DNA of 64,000 nucleotides from JACPRL01 sp035573715 (GTDB lineage Bacteria > Acidobacteriota > Terriglobia > Acidiferrales > 2-02-FULL-67-57). Numbering within the stretch: position 1 is the stretch's first letter; each line of letters starts with the position of its first letter. A program made the position numbers and the translations under genes. A model generated the notes under the pieces. The model was not told where the DNA came from. It saw nothing but the letters and a program-made list of their open reading frames with translations, and did not search any database. This document shows positions 1 to 8,272 of the stretch, one piece after another. The stretch spans positions 62,001 through 126,000 of the forward strand of contig DATLZZ010000010.1 in NCBI GenBank assembly GCA_035573715.1, read 5' to 3'.

Positions 1-74
1 AGGACATCCGCCGCGGCGGCGGCGGCGGTCGCGGCCACCAGCAGCAGGACAGGGGCGCACAGGCGTACCTTCAT
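1..74 (-). CDS. N-terminus of an exported protein (partial)
   Basis: Leftward gene cut by the window edge. Its ATG (CAT at 72-74) is preceded by a strong Shine-Dalgarno, GAGGAGG, about 7 nt away. The 24 visible residues begin MKVRLCAPVLLLVAAT and continue as an alanine run, a typical Sec signal peptide: charged start, then hydrophobic core. Nothing of the mature protein is visible, so no function can be given. Confidence 0.6.
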   Translation of the reverse strand, partial: MKVRLCAPVLLLVAATAAAAAADV

Positions 75-99
75 CGCAACCTCCTCGGGTCGGCCTATA

Positions 100-129
100 T
101 TGCACCAAATTGCTGCCGTCTGCTATCGT
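100..129 (+). promoter_or_regulatory. Putative sigma70 promoter of tRNA-Ser(GGA)
   Basis: TTGCAC (100-105), an 18-nt spacer and TATCGT (124-129) end 10 nt before the mature tRNA 5' end. Found by eye. Confidence 0.4.
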
Positions 130-139
130 GAATTCACGC

Positions 140-229
140 GGAGCGGTGCAGGAGCGGTTTAACTGGCAGCACTGGAAATGCTGTGGCCGAGCAATCGGCC
201 CGAGGGTTCGAATCCCTCCCGCTCCGCCA
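140..229 (+). tRNA. tRNA-Ser (anticodon GGA)
   Basis: Acceptor arms GGAGCGG (140-146) and CCGCTCC (219-225), discriminator G and an encoded CCA (227-229). The anticodon stem CAGCA/TGCTG encloses the loop CTGGAAA, giving anticodon GGA at 174-176. A long variable arm and a GTTCGAATC T-loop confirm a class II serine tRNA. Confidence 0.95.
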
Positions 230-231
230 GT

Positions 232-645
232 CTACTCAGTCGCGCCGGCGGCGCGCAGGACCGCGGCTGCGGCGCGGGCGTCGTGTATAGCCGTTTCCTC
301 CAGAGGTGTCCTCTTGTTCAGGTTCTTCGAATGGACATCACCGCCGTATTCGAGGAGGAGTTGAGCCACCGCCGCCTGGTTGCCGTGCGCGGCGGCGTGC
401 AACGGTGTGGTTCCCCAGTGGGTGTTTTGATTCCGAGCATTCACCTCAGCCCCGGCTTCCAGCAGCAGACGAACGGCTTCCACTTGGCCGCGCCACGCCG
501 CCCAATGCAGCGGCGTCGAGCCCTCCTTATCACGAGCATGAACGAGAGAAGGGTCGGCCTTCAAAAGCTTGCAAAGGGCCGCCAAGTCTCCCTTCTTGGC
601 GGCCCGGAACGTCTCGCGAGCGGCTTGAGGCTGCGCTGCGACCAT
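232..645 (-). CDS. Ankyrin-repeat protein
   Basis: 137 residues, made almost entirely of ankyrin repeats. At least three units are visible, with the motifs GSTPLHWAAWRGQ, GTTPLHAAAHGNQ and KRTPLEETA, each followed by the helical segment ending in LLLEAGA or a variant. There is no signal peptide or membrane segment, so a cytoplasmic protein-binding role is likely, but the partner is unknown. The gene follows the 343-residue secreted protein by only 7 nt and is the last gene of a leftward run starting near 4048. Its SD (GGAGA) lies very close to the ATG. Confidence 0.85.
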   Translation of the reverse strand: MVAAQPQAARETFRAAKKGDLAALCKLLKADPSLVHARDKEGSTPLHWAAWRGQVEAVRLLLEAGAEVNARNQNTHWGTTPLHAAAHGNQAAVAQLLLEYGGDVHSKNLNKRTPLEETAIHDARAAAAVLRAAGATE

Positions 646-652
646 TCTCCGT

Positions 653-1684
653 CTACTGCGGCGGAGTGAAGCCGGTCAGCGGGTTGCCGTAGAAGGCTTC
701 GGTCTTCCACGCCAGCCTGTTCCACGGCACCGGGTCGGTTATGACGCGGACGGGGACGAGGATGCGGTCGGTGCCGACCTTGTTCGACTCGGCAATGCTG
801 TTGTCGATGGTGCCGTCCTCGCGCACGGTGAACTTCACCGAGCGGGCCAGCTTGCCGCCGACGATGGCCTTGACCTCGTAGTCGCCGGGATTCTGGCCCA
901 GGATGAAGTGCGGGTCGTAGCCCTGGCCCTCGCCCGGGTCGGTCGGGTAGACGCCGATGATTTCGCAGTCATCAATCCACCAATCCATCCGGTGCGGGTC
1001 GAAGTCCGCTTCGCTCCCGATGCCGCAGCCTTCGTTCTTAGCGATCTCCTTGCCGTTGTAGAACAGGAAGGCGCGAATCCCGCCGGGTCGCCCGCGGTAC
1101 CAGGTGACGACGCGGAGGCCCCGATCCCCAGTGAAGTAGAGGTAGCCGATGGGCAGCCGCCAGTCCTCGTCCACGTAGTATTCGAACCCGGTGCCGAACT
1201 TGTAGGAGCCCAGCTTGAACTTCCCCTTGTAGAGGACGGTATCGGATTCCATCAGCTCATTGCGCACTCCGAGCGTGAACGGAACCAGTCCCGTGGGAAC
1301 CACGCCCTTGTAAAAGACGCCTTTGTCCTGCCCGGCGAGGGTTCCCAAGTTGCAGCGGGCCTGCACCCGATCGGGTTTCTGAAAGACATCATCGGATTCA
1401 CAGACATGCTTGAGGGGTTTTTTACCGGTTGGAGTGTATTCCACCCAAAACTGGGCGCCGCTGGGCAGTGCGCCGATGACCTGGAATTCGGTTTCCAGTT
1501 CCAACCTGTTCCCGGGCACGCAGCTTCGATCATCGGATCGGCAGGTGACTTCCCAGACCTTGGCTTTGATCTGGAGTGTATCTTTGGCGACGACCAGCTC
1601 GTCCTGCGCGCTCACCGGCGTTCCGGCCGCGGCTCCGAAAACCAGCCCGATTCCCAACAGCAACACATGGATGCGACTCCTCAT
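653..1684 (-). CDS. Secreted protein of unknown function
   Basis: 343 residues with a clear signal peptide (RIHVLLLGIGLVFGAAAG, cleavage near PVSAQ-DE). The mature part is rich in beta-type sequence and has several cysteines (CRSDDRSC, CESDD, CNLG, a CG near 217 and a DDC), suggesting disulfides in the periplasm or outside the cell. I do not recognise a family. The ATG overlaps the stop of the upstream 111-residue gene (ATGA at 1681-1684), so translation is probably coupled. An SD, AGGAGGAAAGCG, lies inside the upstream gene's last codons. Confidence 0.75.
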   Translation of the reverse strand: MRSRIHVLLLGIGLVFGAAAGTPVSAQDELVVAKDTLQIKAKVWEVTCRSDDRSCVPGNRLELETEFQVIGALPSGAQFWVEYTPTGKKPLKHVCESDDVFQKPDRVQARCNLGTLAGQDKGVFYKGVVPTGLVPFTLGVRNELMESDTVLYKGKFKLGSYKFGTGFEYYVDEDWRLPIGYLYFTGDRGLRVVTWYRGRPGGIRAFLFYNGKEIAKNEGCGIGSEADFDPHRMDWWIDDCEIIGVYPTDPGEGQGYDPHFILGQNPGDYEVKAIVGGKLARSVKFTVREDGTIDNSIAESNKVGTDRILVPVRVITDPVPWNRLAWKTEAFYGNPLTGFTPPQ

Positions 1685-2016
1685 CGCTTTCCTCCTGGAA
1701 CTTCTTCTTTTTTGTCGAGACGTTCACGCAGGTCGGCCAGCATCAGCATGGTGTGCAGCATGCGCCCGCGGAGAATCTGGTCATCCGGCGGCGACTGCAC
1801 GCCCACGGTGGCAATCCGCGCCGCGGTGAGCAGGACGAACTGGAGGGCCGCGTCGCGCGCGGCGTCATCCAGCGAGCCCTCGGCCAGCTGCCGCTTGCAG
1901 GCAGTGATCCGCACCTCCGCCTCCACCAGGTAGTGGTCGAGGCAGAGCGCCTGGTCGGCCAGATGCTCCGGGATGGGGTTCGAACAACCGCCCGCCCGGC
2001 ACCGCGTTTCGCCCAT
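1681..2016 (-). CDS. Hypothetical cytoplasmic protein with N-terminal Cys/His cluster
   Basis: 111 residues from the ATG at 2016. The N-terminus MGETRCRAGGCSNPIPEH, followed by LCLDHYL, holds three cysteines and two histidines in the first 27 residues. This spacing could bind a metal, as in small treble-clef-like fingers. The rest is helical, with LQFVLLTAARIATVGVQ and a charged tail. The open frame extends upstream, but those residues are antisense-like relative to the neighbouring gene, so the shorter start is preferred. It overlaps the next gene by ATGA. Function unknown. Confidence 0.65.
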   Translation of the reverse strand: MGETRCRAGGCSNPIPEHLADQALCLDHYLVEAEVRITACKRQLAEGSLDDAARDAALQFVLLTAARIATVGVQSPPDDQILRGRMLHTMLMLADLRERLDKKEEVPGGKR

Positions 2017-2135
2017 GCTCCTGACTTCCCCCACCGCTGCGAAAGTGTAGGCAGGATGGGCGGCCAAGTCAAAGCATTCTGCATTGGGCGGGCTTCGGTT
2101 CGCGCGACGTCGCTGAGTTGTCCGGAAGGCTTGGG

Positions 2136-2603
2136 TCAGATCTGCAGTTCGTTGCCCTCGGGGTCGAAAGCGATTTCGCTGGTTCGGCCGTTGTGCCGGA
2201 TTTTGAACTCGTAGGCGACGACCGCGCCCTTTGTGATTTTTTCGGCTTTGCGGATCTTGCCACCGGGAAACTTCCGGTCGAGGGCCGCCTTCACTTTCGG
2301 CGGCAAGGCGCTGATCTCCAGCGTTTCCTCGACGGAGACCAGTGTGCCGTCGGCAGTATAGGTGACGTCGCGCGTCACCGTGCCCTCCACGCTCTCGATC
2401 TCGTAGACCAGCTGCCCGTTGTCCATCTCCTTGCTGTAGCCCTTGATGGTGGCGTTCGGGTAGGTCTTCTCGAAGGCCGCCAGCACTACTGCCGGCACAT
2501 TCTTGCGGCGGATTTGTTCCTCCTGTGCCCACGGCAGCGAGGTCAGCCCGAGCAGCAAGGCCGCCAGCGTGAGGGCCGGCGTCACTCCGGTCTTGCGCTT
2601 CAT
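2136..2603 (-). CDS. Secreted PepSY-like protein
   Basis: 155 residues with a signal peptide (LTLAALLLGLTSLPWAQ). The mature part has two alpha-beta modules: VPAVVLAAFEKTYPNATIKGYSKE, then LPPKVKAALDRKFPGGKIRKAEK. Each is followed by beta strands such as VVAYEFKIRHNGRTSEIAFDPEGNEL. This is the pattern of PepSY-like / beta-lactamase-inhibitor-like periplasmic domains. The ATG overlaps the stop of the upstream gene (TGA at 2600-2602), implying translational coupling. The family call rests on pattern; the biological role is unknown. Confidence 0.7.
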   Translation of the reverse strand: MKRKTGVTPALTLAALLLGLTSLPWAQEEQIRRKNVPAVVLAAFEKTYPNATIKGYSKEMDNGQLVYEIESVEGTVTRDVTYTADGTLVSVEETLEISALPPKVKAALDRKFPGGKIRKAEKITKGAVVAYEFKIRHNGRTSEIAFDPEGNELQI

Positions 2604-4048
2604 TGCGTCCCTCCTGGAGGTTGTTTTTCATTTCTGCGATCTTCCTCGGCTGTCACCGCATCGGCGGGGCTTTCGCACGATTCGCCCGTCCACAGCCCCA
2701 CCTCCATGGCCGTGCCCTTGGGGAAGACCAGCTGGTGCCCTCGGGCCACAAAACCCGAATAGGCCGAGCGGCTGGCTCCCAAGATTCCCAGGCCCAAGGC
2801 AAAGGGCCCAGAGCGCGCAAAAGCGCCGGCCACCAGGCCGAGCAACTTGTATCCCGCCGCGCCGGCGGCCGCGCCGCCGCTGACGCTCCCGCTCGAGCTG
2901 GTCACACCGTCCTCCGCGTCGCTGTCGCGATAGCCGCGGGTGGCCGCCAGCACCGAAAGGCCGGTCTGAACGTAGCGCCTCTTCGACGGTGTGGATTTGG
3001 TTCCGCCTTCCAGGTCGAGCCGCACGTTCTGCGCCTCTGCGGCTTGGATGGCCTCGAGGCTGGTATCGAACGTCTGCTCCATGCCCTCGGGCAGCACCAC
3101 GGTGTGGAACAGTAAGCGCAACTGGCCATTGCGCGCGAAATGGCGGGCCGACTGGGCGTGCAGAACGGAGCCCTTCAGGCGCGTTCCCTGGGGATAGAGC
3201 AACTGGTCGGCGTGGAAAAGCGGCCGGGTGAGCACGGCCTCGACCGGATCGTCTTTCTTCGCCTTGCCGGAATCGATCGGAGTGACCAACTGGGCATGCG
3301 CGAGCAGACTGCAAGGAGGAGAGTACTCGAGGTTCACCGGCCGCGGGAAATGCAGTTTGCTGCCAAAGTCGAGCGGCGCTTGCAGCTCGGCGAAGTAGAC
3401 TGTGCCCGCGTCCAGGTACTGCGGGTGAACGGGGAGCCGCGAGAGCGCATAGCGCCTCAGCCGGCGCATCTTGCCCGGCTGCTTGACCCGGGCCGTGGCC
3501 TCGTCCCACTTCTGTTTGGCCTCCTGCACCGCCTCCTTCATTTTCTGCGTCGCCAGGTCTTTGGCCACGTTCTTCTTGTTATTGTCCACTGTGGTCACGA
3601 GTTGAAGCGATTGGCCGGAGCCCGGCGTCACCCGGGTCTGGATGGGGATGACTCGGCCGTCGGGCAAGACAATCTCATGGAACGTGACCTCGACCGCGCG
3701 CGGAGGAGAGAAATCGGCGTTCAGTCCGTAAAGGATGCGCTGCGCGCTGGAGGCCCCCTTGAGCGAAGTGATCCGTCCACGGACTTCGCTGCCCACCGGG
3801 ATTACCTCTTGGTCGAAAGCGTAGACTGCTTCCACGAGGCGGCCCTGGATGGGCTGGCCGACCTGCTTGATTCGGACTTCGTCGATCAGAGCCACCTGCA
3901 GCGTCGCTCCTTCAGGAACCGCCAGCGGAATCGTGCGGGAGAGGTAGTCGAGGGGGGAAGAGAAAACAGGCAGAAAGGCATCCTGCGCCCATGCTGCGCT
4001 GACATTGAAGCCGAGCAGGAGAACAACCCCCAGCAGTCGCTTGCTCAT
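2600..4048 (-). CDS. Large secreted protein with duplicated beta-type module
   Basis: 482 residues from the ATG at 4048, which has a strong SD (GGAGGAGAGAGT); the frame stays open upstream without an SD. A signal peptide (LLGVVLLLGFNVSAAWAQ) is present. Two similar modules are visible. Residues about 45-100 include GQPIQGRLVEAVYAFDQ and VIPVGSEVRGRI. Residues about 265-325 include DDPVEAVLTRPLFHADQ and LYPQGTRLKGSVL. A third weaker copy near the C-terminus has LVFPKGTAMEVGLW. The 'P-x-G-[ST]-x-[IVL]-x-G' signature resembles beta-barrel segments of TrbI/VirB10-type proteins, but no conjugation genes are nearby. A Gly/Ala/Ser-rich hydrophobic stretch (about 385-440) may insert in a membrane. 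It leads the leftward operon. Confidence 0.75.
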   Translation of the reverse strand: MSKRLLGVVLLLGFNVSAAWAQDAFLPVFSSPLDYLSRTIPLAVPEGATLQVALIDEVRIKQVGQPIQGRLVEAVYAFDQEVIPVGSEVRGRITSLKGASSAQRILYGLNADFSPPRAVEVTFHEIVLPDGRVIPIQTRVTPGSGQSLQLVTTVDNNKKNVAKDLATQKMKEAVQEAKQKWDEATARVKQPGKMRRLRRYALSRLPVHPQYLDAGTVYFAELQAPLDFGSKLHFPRPVNLEYSPPCSLLAHAQLVTPIDSGKAKKDDPVEAVLTRPLFHADQLLYPQGTRLKGSVLHAQSARHFARNGQLRLLFHTVVLPEGMEQTFDTSLEAIQAAEAQNVRLDLEGGTKSTPSKRRYVQTGLSVLAATRGYRDSDAEDGVTSSSGSVSGGAAAGAAGYKLLGLVAGAFARSGPFALGLGILGASRSAYSGFVARGHQLVFPKGTAMEVGLWTGESCESPADAVTAEEDRRNEKQPPGGTQ

Positions 4049-4244
4049 ACTCTCTCCTCCCCCGGCCGCACACCTGGGGTCAGCGCTGGCGATTGGAGCG
4101 AATGCGAGAGGCGAGTTTGGAGAATAGACCCAACGTGCCACCCATCAGCCCGAGCCAGCGGATGCGGAACCACGCCGCACCCCTGGCCCTCCCCACAATC
4201 TGGTGTCATCCTACTCAATTGCTTCCTGCCTCAGCAAGCTTTGC

Positions 4245-4988
4245 TTACTGCGTCTTGAAAAAGCTCTCGGTGATGGTCTGGTTGCCGCTGGCGTCAATGG
4301 CCAGAATCTCGAATTTGTATTCTGCATTCGACTGGATGAGTTCCGGCGGCAGTTGCACCTGCGTCGTCGAGGATGGCAAGGTGATGCTGAACACTCGCAC
4401 CGACTGAGGCTTCACCTGCTCGACGATGACCTGGTAGGCCACCACGTTCACCCCCGGGCTGCTGCCCGGAAATGCGGTCGTGACCGGCTCCCAATCGATG
4501 ACCACCGGCGAGCCTGCGTTCAACACTTGGCCCTCCGCTGGGGACCCGATTACAGGCCCGGCGGGGAGGATGTGGCTAAGCGTCGCCTTGCCGCTCAGCG
4601 ATTTCCCCTCGTCGGTGACCCCCTTGAAGCTGTACTGCCCTGCTGGGAACAGGAGGAACAGCTCCGCCAGCGTCTGATCCTCGAACGACGGCTCGGCGCT
4701 CTCCAGGTGAAGCTCGGTGATGCCTTGCTGCTCCCCGCTGCCTTTGGCCATGAAGTCGAGAACCGGCTGCCCGCTGGGGTCAAACACTTCCAGCCGGGTC
4801 CACCCCTCCGCATCCAGGAAAATCTGAATTCCGGCGTCTCCATCGGTGGCGTTGACTTCGATGAAAATCTTCGTGGCGCTGAAGGGAGCGGCGCCCGTCT
4901 GGGCGGTCGCCAGCAGCAGAACGGCGACTAGAGTGCAAGCGAATGATGGTCTCTTGAGAATTGAAGACTGATTGTTGAGTTTGTTCAC
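4245..4988 (-). CDS. Secreted protein with C-terminal fibronectin-III-like domain
   Basis: About 247 residues. I choose the GTG at 4988 because GAGGAGG lies 6 nt upstream of it; the ATG at 5003 would place that SD inside the coding region and has no SD of its own. A signal peptide (FACTLVAVLLLATAQTGA) follows. The N-terminal half is beta-rich (FIEVNATDGDAGIQIFLD). The C-terminal 100 residues (PVVIDWEPV..., VAYQVIVEQ, NAEYKFEILAIDASGNQT) match the strand pattern of fibronectin type III. Probably surface or periplasmic; specific function unknown. Confidence 0.75.
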   Translation of the reverse strand: MNKLNNQSSILKRPSFACTLVAVLLLATAQTGAAPFSATKIFIEVNATDGDAGIQIFLDAEGWTRLEVFDPSGQPVLDFMAKGSGEQQGITELHLESAEPSFEDQTLAELFLLFPAGQYSFKGVTDEGKSLSGKATLSHILPAGPVIGSPAEGQVLNAGSPVVIDWEPVTTAFPGSSPGVNVVAYQVIVEQVKPQSVRVFSITLPSSTTQVQLPPELIQSNAEYKFEILAIDASGNQTITESFFKTQ

Positions 4989-5091
4989 GCCAGCCTCCTC
5001 CATGAGCTACTTTTCACGCCAGCGCAGGCTAGCACCGGCAACCTTACGGCACGGTTTCCTGGAGGTTACATTTGTGAAAGGTTGGGCCCTT

Positions 5092-6489
5092 CTATTCGGG
5101 CACGGTGAGCGGGAGGCGGATGGTAAACTCTGAGCCCTGGCCGGACTGGCTCCGGGCGTCGACGCTTCCCTTGTGGGCGAGTACAATGGCGCGCACCAGG
5201 CTGAGCCCCAGTCCCAGGCCACGCTGGGAATGACCGGCCTCGCCACGATACAGCCGGCTCCAGATCCGGGGCAACTCCTCGGCGGCAATGCCCACGCCGG
5301 TGTCTTTCACCGAGATACGAGCCAATTGTTGCTCCTGCGCAATCGCTATCTCGATGCGTCCTCCTCGTGGCGTGTACTTGATAGCGTTGTCCAGCAGATT
5401 GGCCACAGCCTGGCGAAGCCGCCGCGGGTCGGCCCGCAGCACCAGCCGCTCCGGCACCGTGGTTTCGAGAGCAAGACCTTTCTCTTCCGCTACGTCTTCG
5501 TAGAGCCCCACCACTCCCCGGATCAGCGCCGCAAGGTCAACGTCCTCGCGGTTGAGTTTCATTGCTCCGGCTTCCGCCTCGGCCACGTCCATCAGGGCAT
5601 TCAGGGTGGTGAGAGCCTGCTCCGTCTCTTCCAGGCAATCGGCCAGGGCTTGCCGGTAGGTTTCGGCGTCGGAGTTACTGCGCAAGGCCATTTCTGCTGC
5701 GCCGCGCATTCTCGTCATCGGAGTGCGCAGCTCGTGGGCGATGTCATCCAGGGCGCTGCGCATGCGTGTGACCAGTGACTCGATGGTGTTCAGCAGGGCG
5801 TTGAACTGTTCGGCCATCTCGTCGACTTCATCGCCGGTCTGCCGGGTGGGTACGCGAGCATCCATCCTGCCCGTGCGGCGGATGGAGCGCATCACCTCCG
5901 CCAGCTCGCGCACCGGCCGCAACGAACGCCGGGCCAGCAGCGCCCCGCCCGCCACACCCACGCCCAGCACGCCAATCATCACCAGGACAAACGAGCTTTG
6001 GAAGTCCTCCAGAATCTCCTTGCGGGCTTCGGTGGTCTTGCCGACCTGCACGAGGAAGCCATCGCGCGCCCGCCCCGAAAGCAAGTCGAGCCGGTCTGGA
6101 TCCTTGATCAACTCCTCTTCCTCCTCTTTGCCCAGTAGGTAGCTCCATTGCAGGTCCCCTTCGACCTTCAAGGCCTCCAGTTGCTTCGCGTCAAAGTCGC
6201 CCCAGTCCAGCGGGATGTTCTGAAAGACCGTTTCGTTCTTCGGATTGGCCACCCGCACGAACAGGGACTCCTTATGTCCGGCCTGGACTTCTTCGACCAG
6301 CGCCGGCAGGCCACCGGCTTCGTAGCGCGAGACGTAAACCTTGAGGTGCGAGGCGATGAGCTCCCGGTCCTTTTGTTCCAGCGAAGTGGAGAGTAGAAGG
6401 TAGGCCAGCCCAAAGACGGCTAGCGAACTCAGGACAAAGGCGAGCGAATACCAGACGGCCAGGCGAAAGCCGATGGTCTTGCGCCGCAG
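5092..6489 (-). CDS. Sensor histidine kinase, CusS-like
   Basis: Membrane sensor kinase of the heavy-metal (CusS/CopS) type. Visible: a TM helix near the N-terminus (LAVWYSLAFVLSSLAVFGLAYLLL), a periplasmic loop, a second TM (FVLVMIGVLGVGVAGGALLA), HAMP, HisKA with DIAHELRTPMTRMRG, N-box DNAIKYTPRGG, G1 DTGVGI and G2 GLGLGLSLV. All catalytic boxes are intact. It lies directly after its response regulator. The start is unclear: no ATG, GTG or TTG lies near the junction. A CTG at 6489, 4 nt past the regulator's stop region, gives the expected LRRKTIGFR start; an in-frame ATG at 6615 would overlap the regulator by 125 nt. Confidence 0.85.
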   Translation of the reverse strand: MRRKTIGFRLAVWYSLAFVLSSLAVFGLAYLLLSTSLEQKDRELIASHLKVYVSRYEAGGLPALVEEVQAGHKESLFVRVANPKNETVFQNIPLDWGDFDAKQLEALKVEGDLQWSYLLGKEEEEELIKDPDRLDLLSGRARDGFLVQVGKTTEARKEILEDFQSSFVLVMIGVLGVGVAGGALLARRSLRPVRELAEVMRSIRRTGRMDARVPTRQTGDEVDEMAEQFNALLNTIESLVTRMRSALDDIAHELRTPMTRMRGAAEMALRSNSDAETYRQALADCLEETEQALTTLNALMDVAEAEAGAMKLNREDVDLAALIRGVVGLYEDVAEEKGLALETTVPERLVLRADPRRLRQAVANLLDNAIKYTPRGGRIEIAIAQEQQLARISVKDTGVGIAAEELPRIWSRLYRGEAGHSQRGLGLGLSLVRAIVLAHKGSVDARSQSGQGSEFTIRLPLTVPE

Positions 6490-6490
6490 G

Positions 6491-7165
6491 CTAAGAGTCT
6501 TTGAGGACGTATCCCACTCCTCGAATGGTGTGGATGACTTCCTGCTTCGACTGCGCTTCCAGCTTCTTGCGCAGCCGGCACACCAGAACATCAACCACGT
6601 TGGTTTGCGGGTCAAAATCGTAGCCCCAGATGTGCTCGAGCAGCACCGTCTTGGAAACCGGTTCGCCGGCGTGGCGCATCAAGTATTCCAGCAGGGCAAA
6701 CTCCCGCGGCTGCAAGTCCAGCCGCTTCTGATTCCAGGTGACTTCGCGGCGCAGAAGGTCCATCGAGAGCGGGCCGGCCCTGAGATGGGTTGGCTCCGGG
6801 GCGCCGGTCGCTCGCCGGATAAGCGCCCGCACGCGCGCCAGTAACTCGGAAAACGCAAACGGCTTGGTCAGGTAATCATCGCTGCCGGATTGCAGGCCGC
6901 GGATCCGGTCGTCCACCGAGCGCTTGGCGCTCAGTAACAGCACGGGCGTGTTGCGATTCTTTCGCCGCAGCTCCTCGACAATGCTCAGGCCGTCCTGCAC
7001 GGGCAGCATAACGTCGAGGACGACGGCGTCGTAGGGCTCGGTCAACGCCAAGTGCAGCCCATCCTCACCGTTGGCGGCGTGGTCGACGGCGAAGCCCGCC
7101 CGTTGCAGGCCCTTGGTGATGAAGGCCGCGGTCTTGCGGTCATCTTCCACCACCAGTATGCGCAT
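6491..7165 (-). CDS. OmpR-family response regulator, CusR-like
   Basis: 224 residues: receiver domain (acidic pocket VVEDD, phosphoacceptor Asp51 in AVVLDVMLP, Lys in LTKPF) followed by an OmpR/PhoB winged helix (REFALLEYLMRHAGEPVSKTVLLEHIWGYDF, VVDVLVCRLRKKLE). The closest general pattern is CusR/CopR, regulators of metal efflux, but no copper or silver efflux genes lie in the window, so the signal is unknown. It is co-transcribed with the downstream sensor kinase, whose start sits at its stop codon. Confidence 0.9.
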   Translation of the reverse strand: MRILVVEDDRKTAAFITKGLQRAGFAVDHAANGEDGLHLALTEPYDAVVLDVMLPVQDGLSIVEELRRKNRNTPVLLLSAKRSVDDRIRGLQSGSDDYLTKPFAFSELLARVRALIRRATGAPEPTHLRAGPLSMDLLRREVTWNQKRLDLQPREFALLEYLMRHAGEPVSKTVLLEHIWGYDFDPQTNVVDVLVCRLRKKLEAQSKQEVIHTIRGVGYVLKDS

Positions 7166-7238
7166 CGGCCGCCACCTTTGCCGCAGCGTGCCGCAATTCT
7201 ACACTAGGTGGGCCCGGCCGCTGTTCGTGGCGGCCGGG

Positions 7239-7267
7239 TTGACGCTTGGAACCGCCCCGCATAGAAT
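7239..7267 (+). promoter_or_regulatory. Sigma70 promoter of tRNA-Gly
   Basis: TTGACG (7239-7244), a 17-nt spacer and TAGAAT (7262-7267). The predicted start near 7274 is 9 nt before the mature tRNA. Confidence 0.65.
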
Positions 7268-7282
7268 AAAAATGCCTTCGGA

Positions 7283-7359
7283 GCGAGCGTAGCTCAGTCT
7301 GGTAGAGCACTGCCTTGCCAAGGCAGGTGTCGTGGGTTCGAATCCCATCGCTCGCTCCA
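7283..7359 (+). tRNA. tRNA-Gly (anticodon GCC)
   Basis: Acceptor arms GCGAGCG (7283-7289) and CGCTCGC (7349-7355), then T and an encoded CCA. The D-arm GCTC/GAGC, the anticodon stem CTGCC/GGCAG with loop TTGCCAA (anticodon GCC, 7317-7319) and the T-arm GTGGG-TTCGAAT-CCCAT are all paired. Confidence 0.97.
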
Positions 7360-7576
7360 TCTAACTATTGGAGCAAGCCTGCCTTAGCCTCTTGGGTGTA
7401 TCTGCTCGACCGCTTGGCGCACCGGCAGTCAGAAGTTTATCCTGAGTTCAGAGGATCGGGGAAGGTGTCCCGAGTTCTTGAGCAGCGAAAGTCTCTGCTC
7501 AGCAAACAGGGGACATTCCCGTCGGCTTGCTATAGTCGGATAATTCCGCTAGGGTGGGCTGGATTCCGAGTTGCCG

Positions 7577-8272
7577 ATGCGACGCATCCTGATTATCGAA
7601 GACGACAAGGACATCGTCGAGCTGGTGCGCTACAACCTGGAGAAAGATGACTTCCAGGTGACAGCGGTCGGCGACGGGGTCAGCGGTTTGGCGCAGGTGA
7701 AAAAGTCGCCGCCCGATCTCCTGCTGCTCGACCTCATGCTGCCCAAACTTTCCGGGCTGGAAATCTGCAAGGAGATCCGCCGCGACGCCGCGCTCAACCG
7801 CCTGCCGATTCTGATGCTGACGGCGCGCGGCGATGAAGCCGACCGCGTTGTGGGCCTCGAGCTGGGCGCCGACGATTACGTCACCAAGCCCTTCAGCCCG
7901 CGCGAGCTGGTGGCGCGCGTCAAAGCGCTGCTGCGTCGCGCCGAGCCCGCCGGCGAGCCCGCCAAAGTCATTGAAGTCGGCAAGCTGGTCATCGACCCCG
8001 CTTCCTACCGGGTGACCCGCGCCGGCAAAGCGGTCACGCTCAGCACGCTCGAGTTCCGCCTGCTCTACTACCTCGCCTCTCGCCCCAACAAGGTTTTCTC
8101 CCGGGACCAACTCCTCGACGCCGTGTGGGGCACCGAACGCTTCGTGACGCCGCGCAGCGTTGATGTCTACGTCCGCCGCCTGCGCGAAAAAATCGAGCCT
8201 GACCCGGACAATCCCGTCCACCTGAAGACGGTGCGCGGCGCCGGCTACCTCTTCGAAACCCGTGCGGATTAG
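7577..8272 (+). CDS. phoB: Phosphate regulon response regulator PhoB
   Basis: Receiver plus OmpR-type winged-helix transcription factor of about 231 residues. The acidic pocket is IIEDD, the phosphoacceptor Asp52 lies in LLLLDLMLPKLSG, Thr in MLTARG and Lys in VTKPFSPREL. The DNA-binding part has LEFRLLYYLASRPNKVFSRDQLLDAVWG and VDVYVRRLREKIE. I take the ATG at 7577, which has GAG 6 nt upstream; a TTG two codons earlier is possible. phoR overlaps its 3' end by 11 nt, and the porin, pstSCAB and phoU follow, which fixes its identity as PhoB. It should bind the 11-bp repeats at 10051 and 11797. Confidence 0.93.
   Translation: MRRILIIEDDKDIVELVRYNLEKDDFQVTAVGDGVSGLAQVKKSPPDLLLLDLMLPKLSGLEICKEIRRDAALNRLPILMLTARGDEADRVVGLELGADDYVTKPFSPRELVARVKALLRRAEPAGEPAKVIEVGKLVIDPASYRVTRAGKAVTLSTLEFRLLYYLASRPNKVFSRDQLLDAVWGTERFVTPRSVDVYVRRLREKIEPDPDNPVHLKTVRGAGYLFETRAD

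Noticed and set aside
1681..2631. Long form (316 codons) of the hypothetical gene at 1681
   Set aside because: Its first 200 codons overlap the PepSY-like gene in a different frame and have shadow composition; the ATG at 2016 is preferred.
6490..6615. ATG at 6615 as the sensor kinase start
   Set aside because: It would overlap the response regulator by 125 nt and add a non-membrane, Arg-rich segment; not excluded, but less likely than initiation at the junction.
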